From positions 112,688 through 176,687 of the forward strand of contig CAJMKK010000005.1 in assembly GCA_905214105.1 (NCBI GenBank): 64,000 bases of DNA, read 5' to 3'. Below are positions 34,084 through 44,017 of the stretch, piece by piece. A program made the position numbers and the translations under genes. The notes beneath the pieces were generated by a model. That model did no database searches. It saw only the letters and a list, made by a program, of their open reading frames with translations, and was not told the origin of the DNA. The first letter of the stretch is position 1, and each line of letters starts with the position of its first letter. The DNA is from an uncultured bacterium (GTDB lineage Bacteria > Actinomycetota > Coriobacteriia > Coriobacteriales > Coriobacteriaceae).

Positions 34084-34232
34084 TTGAGCGCCCGACGGAA
34101 GTATGCGGCAAATTTTGGAACTCTCGAGCACATCGCCCTTTTCCTGTAAAGAAATCGCAGGTAGAAGCGTTGTCGCTATACGGTGTGGTCGGCATGTCAA
34201 GAATTTGCCGCATACTTCTGGATTGAGCGCCC
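34084..34232. mobile_element. Small palindromic element with flanking 10-base direct repeats (MITE-like)
   Basis: Inverted arms at 34098-34114 and 34202-34218 (GAAGTATGCGGCAAATT and its exact complement) bound a 129-base unit. TTGAGCGCCC occurs directly on each side (34084-34093 and 34223-34232), as expected of a target duplication. There is no coding sequence inside. The arms resemble those of the palindrome at 46683-46753. Confidence 0.65.
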
Positions 34233-34368
34233 ATTTAGCATCCTCGATGTCCCCACATTCCCTAAAAAAGTTCTTAAAACAGCCTTAAAGGCGCTCCAGC
34301 TCGCGTTGACAGCGTAAAATACGCATGTTTGACTATGACAAAAGTGGTTATTAGGGGAGGAGTGCGCC

Positions 34369-36507
34369 ATGGAGGTGCTGGTTGTTGGCAACACCGCATA
34401 TGTTGACGATGACTTTTGTGCCAAGGCGTTCCCCGGGGATCATGTGCAGGTCGTAGCCGCGCAGGACACGCGCCGCGATGAGTCGTCGCCCCATGCCTCG
34501 TGGAAAGAGCTGCTCCAGCACTTGGAGCAGGCCTACGAGTTCGACCGCGTGGTCTACCTGTCTAATTACCTTACCCCGCATACCGATACCGTGGGCGATA
34601 TCGAGCTACTGCGCTCGGTCTTTCGTTCGTGCATGGGTCGCCGGGTCCAACTGCTGTATGTAGCGGGGCCCGCGGGTGCCGAGGGTGCCGCCGATGCCGC
34701 GGGGCGAACGGGCAAGGGAATTATCGCCCGTGCGTCAAACGACCTGTGCCGCTACTATGCTGCTCGCGAGGGCGTTCAAACCAAGATCCTGCGCGTGCCG
34801 TTCCTGTATACCGCGTCTGCCGCGCTGGAGGACCCGTTTTTGGTGCCGCTGTTCGACGCGTGCTCAACCGGATCGGTCGCTCTGCAGGGCGCGCAAGCTG
34901 CGGCGTTTCCCCTGCTGTGTGCCGAGGAGCTTGCGGTGCTGGTACGCCGTATCTTCGACAGCTGGGATGGTAACTTTGAGACGCTCGACGTTGCCGATGC
35001 CTTCCATCACACGTCAGGTGAGGTGGGCGAGGCCCTCAAGGCGCTGTTCCCAGGGCTTGACGTTGCCTATGGCGATTCTGCCGGCTATGCTCTGCCCGCC
35101 AGCGACTTCGTTCGCGTGCGCTATGGCTGGTTTCAGCGTTACGACTTGCTGCGCGATCTTTCGACCATTCAAGCTCGCTGGGGCGCTGGACGCATCAAAA
35201 AGGTCAATCCGCTGCGTGCCGCCATCGACCGTATCCAGATGCGCTCGCTGCCCATCAAATGCCTGGAGACGGGCGTTGCTTGGGTTTTGTTCGAGGTACT
35301 GGAGCATCTGTTCTCCCAATCTGCCCAGCTCAACGTGCTCGAATATCGCCTGCTCTACGTTGTGCTGATCGGCACATTGTATGGCTTGGACTTTGGCCTG
35401 GTTGCGGCGCTGCTGGCGTCGGTGGGTTTGGCCGCGAGCTACTTTACTCAGTACGGCTATACCTTCCAGGGCCTGTTCTATGAGCCGTCCAACTGGCTGC
35501 CGTTTATCGCGTACTTTGTGGTGGGTGCCGTGTGCGGCTATGTGCAGCTGCGTAACAGCGAGGCCATTAGGGCGGAGCGTGATCAAAACGAGCTCGTGCG
35601 CAACCGCAATACGTTTCTTGCGCAGCTCTACCACGATGCCATCGAGGACAAGCGCACATACAAGCGCCAGATTGTGGGGCGTCAGGATAGCTTTGGCAAG
35701 ATCTTTGCCGTGACGCAAGAGCTCGACGTGCTCAATCCGCGCGACATCTATCGCAAGTGCTGCGAGCTTCTGGGCGAGATTCTCGAGAACGATTCGGTGG
35801 CGATCTACCATGTTTCGGGCGGGGCATTTGCACGCCTGGTGGCGGCAAGTCCCGCGATTGCCGAAGATGCCGCACGCTCGCTCACGCTTGAGCAGCTTGC
35901 ACCTCTTTTGGGCGACGGGGATCGTTCGAACCTGTGGGTGAACCGCGAGCTGACGCCGGGGCTTCCCATGTTTGGATACACGATCGAGCGCGACGGGGCA
36001 CCCGCCGTGTTGATCTTTGTGCGTAGTGCGGCCGAAAACCAAATGACCCTCTATTATCAAAACCTGTTCCGCATCTTGTGCGGGCTGGTCGAAAGCGCGC
36101 TGGGCCGTGCCTTTGACTATGAGGCGGTGGCGCAGGATAAACGCTGCGTTGACGGCACTTGCGTGCTCAAGCAGGCGGCCTTTGGCCAAGAGCTCGCGGC
36201 GGAGCAGGCGCTGGCAGATAGCAAGATGGGGAGTTTTTTGCTCCTGCGCGTGGTACCGGGCATGGAGCCTGTCGGCGAGCTGGTGGGCGCAATTGGGTCG
36301 GCAATCCGCGAGAGCGACGCGGCGGGCTTGGTCGACGGCAACGTGCTCTACCTGCTTATGCGCCAGGCAAAGGCGTGCGATTTTCCCATTATCCGCGAGC
36401 GCCTGAGCGCAAAGCAGATTGCGGTGGAGACCGTCGATGGCGAGGACATCGTGGCGTTGCTGCAGCACATCTCTTACACCGGTGACGGTGAGGGGGGTGC
36501 CGCTTGA
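34369..36507 (+). CDS. pelD: PelD-like c-di-GMP receptor with N-terminal epimerase-like domain
   Basis: 712 residues. An NAD-epimerase-like domain (1 to about 270, MEVLVVGNTAYVDD) is followed by four hydrophobic helices (about 295-405). A coiled stretch, a GAF domain (about 440-590) and a degenerate GGDEF domain complete the protein. The inhibitory-site motif RESD (647-650) is kept while the active loop is replaced by DGNVL. This is the pattern by which PelD binds c-di-GMP and switches on Pel polymer export. The SDR fusion is typical of Gram-positive Pel loci. ATG follows GGGGAGGAG. First gene of the operon. Confidence 0.88.
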   Translation: MEVLVVGNTAYVDDDFCAKAFPGDHVQVVAAQDTRRDESSPHASWKELLQHLEQAYEFDRVVYLSNYLTPHTDTVGDIELLRSVFRSCMGRRVQLLYVAGPAGAEGAADAAGRTGKGIIARASNDLCRYYAAREGVQTKILRVPFLYTASAALEDPFLVPLFDACSTGSVALQGAQAAAFPLLCAEELAVLVRRIFDSWDGNFETLDVADAFHHTSGEVGEALKALFPGLDVAYGDSAGYALPASDFVRVRYGWFQRYDLLRDLSTIQARWGAGRIKKVNPLRAAIDRIQMRSLPIKCLETGVAWVLFEVLEHLFSQSAQLNVLEYRLLYVVLIGTLYGLDFGLVAALLASVGLAASYFTQYGYTFQGLFYEPSNWLPFIAYFVVGAVCGYVQLRNSEAIRAERDQNELVRNRNTFLAQLYHDAIEDKRTYKRQIVGRQDSFGKIFAVTQELDVLNPRDIYRKCCELLGEILENDSVAIYHVSGGAFARLVAASPAIAEDAARSLTLEQLAPLLGDGDRSNLWVNRELTPGLPMFGYTIERDGAPAVLIFVRSAAENQMTLYYQNLFRILCGLVESALGRAFDYEAVAQDKRCVDGTCVLKQAAFGQELAAEQALADSKMGSFLLLRVVPGMEPVGELVGAIGSAIRESDAAGLVDGNVLYLLMRQAKACDFPIIRERLSAKQIAVETVDGEDIVALLQHISYTGDGEGGAA

Positions 36508-37409
36508 TCTCGCTTGTCGTTGCTGCCGTCTTGCTGCTGATTCATGCGCTGGTTTGCCTGATGCTGTGGACGCTCATGAAGCTGGGCCTGCTGCCGGCGC
36601 GCGGGCACATGCTGGCTGTGATAGTGTTGGTGCCGCTGTGGGGCCCGTTGCTGGTGGTTCTGCTATCGGTCCGCAGCGCGGTGTTTGGCGAGGGACTGAA
36701 AGAGTCTGCGCTGGAGTCGCTGCGCTTCAACGACGACCTGCATCGCAGCATCCTAGTGCACGAACGTGATGCCGATGCGGGCGTAGTGCCGCTCGAGGAG
36801 GCGCTCATCGTCAACGACCCGGCATACCGGCGCCGCCTAATGCTTTCTATGCTCACCGAGGAGCCCGACGCGTACCTGGCGCAGCTGCAGGCGGCTAAGC
36901 TTAACGACGACGTTGAGGTGGCGCACTATGCCGCGACGGCGGTGGCGCAGATCTCCAAGAACTCTGACCTTAAACTGCAGCAGCTGGAGCGTGCCTTTAA
37001 GACGGACCCGAGCGCGCAAAACCTCAACGAATACTGCGATTATCTTGGTGAATACTTGGGCTCGGGCTTGGCTGAGGGGCATGTGGCTCAGATTCAGCGC
37101 CAACAGTACGCGCGCCTGCTTGCGCGTCGCTGCGAACGCGAGGATACCCTTAAGCTGCGCATTCGATACGCGACGGCGCTGGCCGATGTCGGACAGATCG
37201 ACGAGGCGCAGGCCGTGACCGACCAGCTGGTGCTCGACGTGCCCGAGGAGCAGGAGGTTTGGATGCTTTGTCTGCGCCTGGCCGTGATGCGCCGCGACGG
37301 TGACGAGGTCCACCGTGTGATCGATGCGATCGACAATCAGCATGTGTATTTGAGTGCCGCCAACCGCGAACAGTTGGCGTTTTGGCGCGACGGGGAGGAG
37401 GCCAGATGA
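36504..37409 (+). CDS. pelE: PelE-like membrane TPR protein
   Basis: 301 residues: two N-terminal helices (about 1-22 and 37-56), then a helical TPR-like region (LQQLERAFKTDPSAQNLNEY; ALADVGQIDEAQAV). PelE links PelD to the glycosyltransferase PelF in the inner-membrane synthase complex. TTG start at 36504 overlaps the pelD stop with a GGGGGG site upstream. Its stop overlaps the next ATG. Confidence 0.82.
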   Translation: MISLVVAAVLLLIHALVCLMLWTLMKLGLLPARGHMLAVIVLVPLWGPLLVVLLSVRSAVFGEGLKESALESLRFNDDLHRSILVHERDADAGVVPLEEALIVNDPAYRRRLMLSMLTEEPDAYLAQLQAAKLNDDVEVAHYAATAVAQISKNSDLKLQQLERAFKTDPSAQNLNEYCDYLGEYLGSGLAEGHVAQIQRQQYARLLARRCEREDTLKLRIRYATALADVGQIDEAQAVTDQLVLDVPEEQEVWMLCLRLAVMRRDGDEVHRVIDAIDNQHVYLSAANREQLAFWRDGEEAR

Positions 37410-39286
37410 GCGTGGTGCAACATATCCGCGACCGTGCAGACCGCTTTCGTTGGATGGGGCTGCTCGTAGTGTGGGCTGTTTTTATCGTCATGGCCGCCGT
37501 GCTGCTGATCGAACGCGCCGGCGTGCAGTACAGCGCTGGACAGCACAAGCTGGGCATGCTCGCCGCCAACGACGCGGTGCCGGCCTCCTCGGCAATCTTT
37601 GGCCAAAAGCCCACGTGCCTGGTCATTACCGATTCCGATCAAGCTGGCGTCGAGGACGTAAAGGAACAGTTCGACCAGATCCTGCTCGACATGAAGATCG
37701 CGCACCGCGACGTGGACCTTGCCCTGGATGGTGCGGATGCCATTCCCTCGCTGACCTCCTTCGATCGCGTGATCTTGCTCATGCCGTCGCTCGATGGGCT
37801 CGGTACGCACCTGAGCGACATTATGAGTTGGGTGAGTGCCGGCGGTTCGCTTATGCTCGCCATGCCGCCGGATAACTCGAGCTATCTGCAAGTGATTGCC
37901 TCCAAGCTTGGCATTGAATCGGCCGGATATGACTATGTAAAAGCCGAAAGCATTGTGCCGAGCGAGGACTTTATGTTGGGCGGGGGAGAGCGCTACGAGC
38001 TCTCGGACCCCTTCGATTCTTCGCTCTCGGTTTCATTGCGCGAGACGGCGCACGTATGGGCAAAGACCGGTGACAAGGGCACGCCGCTCATTTGGTCTAA
38101 CGCTTGCGGCAGTGGTCACACCGTGGTGTGCAACATTGGCATCTACGACAAGGTTATGCGTGGGTTCTATGCATCGGCCATAAGCTTACTGGGTGATACC
38201 ACGGCCTATCCGGTCATCAACAGCGCCGTGTTCTATTTGGACGACTTTCCTAGCCCCGTGCCCTCGGGCGATGGTACTTATATCAAGCGTGACTACGGCC
38301 TTTCCATTGCGGATTTTTACAACAAGGTCTGGTGGCCCGATCTGCAAAAGCTCGCGCAAAAATATGGCATTCGCTATACCGGCGTGATGATCGAAAACTA
38401 CGAGGACGCGGTCAACCAGACCGAGCCCGCGCGACAGGCCGATACCACGCAGTTCCGCTATTTTGGCGGCATGCTGCTGCAGATGGGCGGCGAGCTGGGC
38501 TTTCACGGTTACAACCATCAGCCGCTTGCGCTCTGGGACACCGACTATGGTACGTTGTACGTCTACAAGACCTGGAAGAACAAAGAGACGCTCGTCGCTT
38601 CGCTCAACGAACTTATCGCGTTTCAGGACGAGGTCCTGCCCAATGCTCATGGCTCGGTTTACGTGCCGCCGTCAAATATCCTTTCGGCCCGCGCGCGCAA
38701 GCTTATCGGTACCGATGTTCCGCGCATTAAGACCATTGCCAGTACGTATTTTGAGGATGGCACCGACCTGCCGTACGTGCAGGAGTTTGGCGTGGCGAGC
38801 GATGGCATTGTGGAGCAGCCACGTATTGTTTCGGGCGGCATGGTCAACGATTCCTATATGCGCCTGGCAGCCGTGTCCGAGCTCAACATGCACTACGTGA
38901 GCACGCACTTTATGCACCCGGACGACCTTTTGGACCCCGATCGCGGAGCCAAGGAGGGCTGGGAGGTCTACAAGGGCGGCCTGGTCGACTTCCTGGAGTG
39001 GCTTACCAAATCCGCGCCCGACCTGCGGCGCCAGACGGCGTCGGAGTGCTCCGGTGCCATCCAACGCTTTTCGTCCGTGACGGTGAGCGTGGATACCAGC
39101 GCGGATGCCTGGACGCTCAGCCTGGGCAATTTCCACGACGAGGCGTGGCTCATGTTCCGCGCCAATAATGGCGAGCCGGGTGCGGTGACGGGTGGCGAAC
39201 TGACGCACCTTACGGGCAATCTGTATCTGCTCAAGGCAAATGATAAGACCGTGACGATCGAGCGCAAGGAGGGTGGCGACAAATGA
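37406..39286 (+). CDS. DUF2194 polysaccharide deacetylase-like protein (PelA counterpart)
   Basis: 626 residues. One N-terminal transmembrane anchor (about 19-36), then an extracytoplasmic domain. A deacetylase-like site is visible: a DD pair in FYLDDFPSP (D279, D280) and the two histidines of GFHGYNH (H367, H371), which would hold a metal. In Gram-positive pel loci a deacetylase replaces the Gram-negative PelA and partially de-N-acetylates the polymer outside the membrane. ATG 37406 overlaps the pelE stop. The hydrolase half of canonical PelA is absent. Confidence 0.8.
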   Translation: MSVVQHIRDRADRFRWMGLLVVWAVFIVMAAVLLIERAGVQYSAGQHKLGMLAANDAVPASSAIFGQKPTCLVITDSDQAGVEDVKEQFDQILLDMKIAHRDVDLALDGADAIPSLTSFDRVILLMPSLDGLGTHLSDIMSWVSAGGSLMLAMPPDNSSYLQVIASKLGIESAGYDYVKAESIVPSEDFMLGGGERYELSDPFDSSLSVSLRETAHVWAKTGDKGTPLIWSNACGSGHTVVCNIGIYDKVMRGFYASAISLLGDTTAYPVINSAVFYLDDFPSPVPSGDGTYIKRDYGLSIADFYNKVWWPDLQKLAQKYGIRYTGVMIENYEDAVNQTEPARQADTTQFRYFGGMLLQMGGELGFHGYNHQPLALWDTDYGTLYVYKTWKNKETLVASLNELIAFQDEVLPNAHGSVYVPPSNILSARARKLIGTDVPRIKTIASTYFEDGTDLPYVQEFGVASDGIVEQPRIVSGGMVNDSYMRLAAVSELNMHYVSTHFMHPDDLLDPDRGAKEGWEVYKGGLVDFLEWLTKSAPDLRRQTASECSGAIQRFSSVTVSVDTSADAWTLSLGNFHDEAWLMFRANNGEPGAVTGGELTHLTGNLYLLKANDKTVTIERKEGGDK

Positions 39287-40710
39287 GAATCTGCTTGGTG
39301 CTCGAGGGTTGCTACCCCTATGTGCACGGCGGCGTATCTACCTGGATGCACGGCTATATCCAGGCCATGCCCGAGCACGAGTTTGTGCTGTGGGTGATCG
39401 GCGCGCATGTTGCCGACCGCGGCAAGTTTGTCTACGAGCTGCCCGGCAACGTGGTAGAGGTGCACGAGGTGTTCCTGGACGATGCCCTGCGGCTTTCGGG
39501 CGAGCAACATGAAGCCAGTTTTAACGACCGTGAGCGCGATGCGCTACGCCGTCTGGTGTCGCTCTCCAATCCGGACTGGGACGTGTTATTCGATATCTTC
39601 CACCGCCGTCGCGTGCATCCGCTCTCGTTTTTGCAGAGCCGCACGTTTATGGATATCTTTCGCGACGTGTGCCTGGCCGAGTATCCCTACACGCCCTTTG
39701 CCGATGCATTTCACACCATGCGCTCCATGTTGCTGCCCGTGCTCTACCTGTTGGGCAGCGAGGTGCCGGTGGCCGATGTGTACCATGCCATCTCGACCGG
39801 CTACGGTGGCCTGCTCGCCTGCCTGGGCTCAAGCGTTCACCATGCGCCGGTGCTGCTGACCGAGCATGGCATCTATACCCGCGAGCGCGAGGAAGAGATC
39901 ATTCGCGCCGATTGGGTGGTGCCGTCGTTTAAGGACCGCTGGATTCGCTTTTTCTACCTGCTTTCGGAGGAGATCTACCGCCGCGCCTTCCGCGTGACGA
40001 GTTTGTTCCATAACGCCCGCAAGACGCAGATTGATATGGGCTGCGATGCGGACAAATGCCTGGTCATCCCCAACGGCATCCAGTTCGACCGCTTTAAGGA
40101 TATTCCCTTAAAGACCGATGACGGCTGGGTGGACATTGGCGCGGTGGTGCGTCTGGCGCCCATCAAGGATGTCAAGACCATGATTTATGCCTTCTTTGAG
40201 CTGCACGAGCGCCTGCCCAAGGTGCGCCTGCACATCATGGGCGGCGTGGACGACGAGGAGTACGGCGCCGAGTGCCACGCGCTGGTCGAAACCCTGGGCG
40301 TGCGCGACCTGATCTTTACCGGCCGCGTCAACGTGGTCGAGTACATGGAAAAGCTCGACTTTACCATTTTGACGAGCATCTCCGAGGGCCAGCCGCTCAG
40401 CGTGCTGGAGTCGCTTGCAGCGCGCCGTCCCTGCGTGACGACTGAGGTGGGCTGCTGTCGCGAGCTTCTCGAAGGCGCCCCGGGAGACGACTTTGGCGTG
40501 GCGGGTTTTGTGACGCCGCCCATGTATCGCAAGGGCTTGGCCGATGCCATGGAACGCATGTGCACAAGCCGCGCTCGTCGCATTGAGATGGGGGAGCGCG
40601 GCCAGCGTCGCGTTTCCACGTACTTCTTGCACGAGCAGATGCTCGCCAACTATCGCGCGCTGTACGACGAGACGGCGCAAGCGTTTGACCTGCCCAGAGA
40701 GGGGGAGTAG
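39283..40710 (+). CDS. pelF: PelF glycosyltransferase
   Basis: 475 residues, GT4. Starts MRICLVLEGCYPYVHGGVSTW, the PelF hallmark. LLTEHGIYTREREEEI lies in the middle. The donor domain shows IPNGIQFDRF, VVRLAPIKDVKTMI and SISEGQPLSVLESLAARRP. PelF polymerises UDP-sugars (UDP-GalNAc in known systems) in the cytoplasm. Overlaps the deacetylase gene by 4 bases. Confidence 0.93.
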   Translation: MRICLVLEGCYPYVHGGVSTWMHGYIQAMPEHEFVLWVIGAHVADRGKFVYELPGNVVEVHEVFLDDALRLSGEQHEASFNDRERDALRRLVSLSNPDWDVLFDIFHRRRVHPLSFLQSRTFMDIFRDVCLAEYPYTPFADAFHTMRSMLLPVLYLLGSEVPVADVYHAISTGYGGLLACLGSSVHHAPVLLTEHGIYTREREEEIIRADWVVPSFKDRWIRFFYLLSEEIYRRAFRVTSLFHNARKTQIDMGCDADKCLVIPNGIQFDRFKDIPLKTDDGWVDIGAVVRLAPIKDVKTMIYAFFELHERLPKVRLHIMGGVDDEEYGAECHALVETLGVRDLIFTGRVNVVEYMEKLDFTILTSISEGQPLSVLESLAARRPCVTTEVGCCRELLEGAPGDDFGVAGFVTPPMYRKGLADAMERMCTSRARRIEMGERGQRRVSTYFLHEQMLANYRALYDETAQAFDLPREGE

Positions 40711-40713
40711 CCG

Positions 40714-42258
40714 GTGGCCGGAATCGGTTTTGAGCTCAAGCGCCTGTTTAGTCGCAAGGGTCTGTTTGCCACGATGCGCGCTTACGGCTACGCCGGCATT
40801 GTGTGCACGGGCCCCATGCTGTTGGGCGTTCTGCTCCAGGTGGGTATCTTGGTGCTGTGCGGTCTGTGGGGTGTGGGCCGTGCCAACCAGGATCTGCTGG
40901 TGTGCATGGTGACCTACACACTGCTGGCCTCGCTTACGCTCACGAGCTTTTTCTCCATGCCGGTCACGCGCTTTTTGGCTGATATGTTGTTTGCCGAGCG
41001 CGAGGACGAGATTCTGCCCTCGTTTTGGGGCTCCAATGCTGTCATGCTCGTTGCGGGCACGGTGCTCTACGGTGTCTTTCTGCTGTTCTCGGGCGCCACG
41101 CTGCTGCAGGGGCTGCTATGCCTGTGGCTGTTCAACATTATGATCGTCAACTGGAACGGCATGAGCTATCTCACCGCTATTAAGGATTACCGCGGTATCC
41201 TATGCAGCTTTGCGGCTGCCATTGGCGTGGCGTGCCTGTGCGCCCTGGCCACGCTGGCGCTGGGGCTGCCGCCGGTCGAGGGCCTTTTGGCGTCAATTGC
41301 TCTGGGCTACGGCGTCATGCTCGCCTGGGACGTGGTGCTGCTGTACCGATATTTTCCGCAGAGCGAACGCAGCCCCTGGCTCTTTTTGCAGTGGCTCGAT
41401 CAGTTTATTCCGCTGGCGCTCACGGGCTTGTTCACCAACCTGGGCCTCTTTGCGCACTTGGTGATAATTTGGGCCGGTCCCATTGGCGTGCAGGTCAAGG
41501 GCTTGTTTTATGGTGCGCCCTACTACGATGTGCCGGCGCTCATCGCGTTTTTGACGATCCTGGTCACGTCCGTCAACTTTGTGGTCTCGGTCGAGGTCAA
41601 TTTCTATCCGCGCTACCGCGACTACTACAGCCTGTTCAACGACGGTGGCGTGGTGGGCGACATTGTGGTGGCCGAGGAGGAAATGCTTGCCACGCTCAAC
41701 CGAGAACTACGGTTTTGTGCGCTCAAGCAGCTGTTTGTGACGGCGGCGGTCATCTCGCTTGAGACCACGGTGCTCTCGGCCCTGCCGCTGGGCTTTAACA
41801 ACCTGATGCACGGGTATTTTCGCACGCTGTGCGTGGGCTACGGCCTGTATGCCGTGGGCAACACGATCCTGCTGATCTTGCTGTACTTTACCGACTACAA
41901 GGGGGCCGTTCTGGCTTCGGGCCTGTTTGCTGGTGTGGCCGGGCTGGCGACTGCCGTTTCTCTGCTCTTGCCGCAGCAGTTTTACGGCTTTGGCTTTTTG
42001 TTGGGTGCGGCGGTGTTTTTTATCGTGGCGCTGCTGCGACTCGATACCTATACCGCCAACTTGCCTTATCGTATCCTGAGCCAGCAGCCCATTGTGGCGA
42101 CCGACAAGACGGGCTGGTTTACACAGCTGGGCCGCTTGCTCGACCGTGCCGAGCAGCGCTATGAGGAAGGTCGCCATAAGGGTGAGCCACATGGCGCGTT
42201 TGAGCGCGCAGTAGTTCACGTGTATCGCAAGCATTGGGGAGGTTCTGATGACCGATAG
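40714..42258 (+). CDS. pelG: PelG polysaccharide exporter
   Basis: 514 residues with about 12 membrane helices, MATE-like. The N-terminal MAGIGFELKRLFSRKGLFATMRAYGYAGIVCTGPMLLG is the family signature. PelG moves the nascent polymer across the membrane in complex with PelD, PelE and PelF. GTG 40714 has GGGGGAG upstream, three bases after the pelF stop. Confidence 0.93.
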   Translation: MAGIGFELKRLFSRKGLFATMRAYGYAGIVCTGPMLLGVLLQVGILVLCGLWGVGRANQDLLVCMVTYTLLASLTLTSFFSMPVTRFLADMLFAEREDEILPSFWGSNAVMLVAGTVLYGVFLLFSGATLLQGLLCLWLFNIMIVNWNGMSYLTAIKDYRGILCSFAAAIGVACLCALATLALGLPPVEGLLASIALGYGVMLAWDVVLLYRYFPQSERSPWLFLQWLDQFIPLALTGLFTNLGLFAHLVIIWAGPIGVQVKGLFYGAPYYDVPALIAFLTILVTSVNFVVSVEVNFYPRYRDYYSLFNDGGVVGDIVVAEEEMLATLNRELRFCALKQLFVTAAVISLETTVLSALPLGFNNLMHGYFRTLCVGYGLYAVGNTILLILLYFTDYKGAVLASGLFAGVAGLATAVSLLLPQQFYGFGFLLGAAVFFIVALLRLDTYTANLPYRILSQQPIVATDKTGWFTQLGRLLDRAEQRYEEGRHKGEPHGAFERAVVHVYRKHWGGSDDR

Positions 42259-44017
42259 GATGATGTCTCGCCGCTGCCTGGTCGAGGCGGCTGCCGGCGC
42301 GCTGTTGCTTTCGGGCTGCTCGGTGCAGGAAGACTCCTCGACTAAAAAGGTCAAAAAGCAGGGCAAGATTAAAAAGGCCGAGTCCTCGGACGGTACCAAG
42401 CATCTACGCGATAAAGATGAGCTGTACGAGGTCTACGACGACTCGGGTATTGTGACCATGTACCTGACGGTCTCACGCGGCAACAGCTCCGAGAACACCG
42501 ACCACAGCTGGGCCGAGATCAACACGTACTCGGTGTATGACTATGCCGACATGGGCGTGGCGCGCTATCAGGTTATGGGCTTGCTGCAGGCGGGCGACGA
42601 AGACGGCCCGGAGGCCGGCGAGGTTGGCTATGGCGAGGAAGCGCCCAATGCCACCGTGCAGGTGCGTGGCCAGACGTCGAGCTCCTACACGCAAAAGAAT
42701 TACAAGGTGGAGCTCAAAAAAGGAAAAGGTACCTGGCGCCAGCAGCGTGCGATTGCGCTCAACAAGCACATGGGCGAGGGTATGCGTTTTCGCAACAAGA
42801 TGGCCTACGATCTTATCCGCGGGATTCCCCAGATGATGGGCCTGCGCACGCAGTTTGTGCATCTGTGGGTGTGCGACCAGACCGAAAAGTCCAACGATAC
42901 CTTTGAGGACTACGGCCTGTTTACGCAGGTGGAGCAGCTCAACAAGACGGCGCTTAAGGCACATGGCCTGGATAAGAGCGGGCACCTGTATAAGGTGAAC
43001 AGCTTTGATTTCCATCGCTACGAGGACACCATTAAGCTTGCCGATGATCCCGACTACAACCAGGTAAACTTTGAGGGCATGCTCGAGATTAAGGGCGATT
43101 CGGACCACACCAAGCTCATCGAGATGCTCGATGCGCTCAACGACGAATCGCAAAAGATCGATAACGTGCTCGACACCTACTTTGATACCGAGAATCTGGT
43201 CTATTGGCTGGCGTTTCAGATCCTGACGGGCAACTGCGATACGCAGAACCGTAACTGCTATCTGTACAGCCCTCTCAACTCAAATACCTGGTACTTTTTG
43301 GATTGGGATAACGACGGCATGCTGCGTAAGCTGGAGCTTTCTCTTACCGGGTTTTCGGACTACGCGAGCTGGGAGCGCGGCGCAAGCAACTACTGGGGCA
43401 ACGTGCTGTTTAACCGCGCGTTGCGCAGCAAGTCGTTCCGCAGCGAACTCGACCGTGCCGTCAAGGACTTGCGCTCGTATTTGACCGAGACTCGCCTGAC
43501 CAAGATGATCAAGCACTACCGCGAGGTGACTGAATCCCTGGTCTTTGCTTCGCCCGATATCGACAATCTGCCTGTCACCAAGGACCAATACGAGCAGATC
43601 GCCGCGGCGATTCCCTCCGAGATCGAGGAGAACTACAAGAGCTTTCGCGAGAGTTTTAAAAAGCCCATGCCGTTCTACATCGGCGTGCCGCAGATCGATA
43701 ACGGTAAGCTGCGCATTAACTGGGATGCGTCCTACGACTTTGAGGCGCGCGACATTCGCTACACCGTAGAGCTTGCGCGCGACTATGCCATAAGCGACGT
43801 AGTCTTTAAGGCCGAGGACGTGCTGCTTCCCGAAGTGACCTGCGATGCGCCCGATTCCGGCCAGTATTTTGTGCGCGTGCGCGCCACCAACTCCGACGGC
43901 TATACGCAAGATGCGTTTGACTACTATGTGACCGACGACGGCAAGCACTACGGCATGAAGTGTTTTTACGTGCAAGACGGCGGTAAGGTCGTGGAGGACA
44001 CGTATGAGGAGGGCTAG
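42248..44017 (+). CDS. cotH: CotH-family secreted lipoprotein kinase
   Basis: 589 residues. The N-terminus is a lipoprotein signal with lipobox LLLSGC (Cys24). The CotH fold follows: VQVRGQTSSSYTQKNYKVELK, FRNKMAYDLI, FVHLWV and the metal-binding YFLDWDNDG (D352, D354). A C-terminal beta domain (about 475-570) looks like a fibronectin type III repeat. CotH proteins are atypical protein kinases. Here it probably modifies or anchors an exopolysaccharide-associated protein at the cell surface. Overlaps pelG by 11 bases. Confidence 0.87.
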   Translation: MTDRMMSRRCLVEAAAGALLLSGCSVQEDSSTKKVKKQGKIKKAESSDGTKHLRDKDELYEVYDDSGIVTMYLTVSRGNSSENTDHSWAEINTYSVYDYADMGVARYQVMGLLQAGDEDGPEAGEVGYGEEAPNATVQVRGQTSSSYTQKNYKVELKKGKGTWRQQRAIALNKHMGEGMRFRNKMAYDLIRGIPQMMGLRTQFVHLWVCDQTEKSNDTFEDYGLFTQVEQLNKTALKAHGLDKSGHLYKVNSFDFHRYEDTIKLADDPDYNQVNFEGMLEIKGDSDHTKLIEMLDALNDESQKIDNVLDTYFDTENLVYWLAFQILTGNCDTQNRNCYLYSPLNSNTWYFLDWDNDGMLRKLELSLTGFSDYASWERGASNYWGNVLFNRALRSKSFRSELDRAVKDLRSYLTETRLTKMIKHYREVTESLVFASPDIDNLPVTKDQYEQIAAAIPSEIEENYKSFRESFKKPMPFYIGVPQIDNGKLRINWDASYDFEARDIRYTVELARDYAISDVVFKAEDVLLPEVTCDAPDSGQYFVRVRATNSDGYTQDAFDYYVTDDGKHYGMKCFYVQDGGKVVEDTYEEG

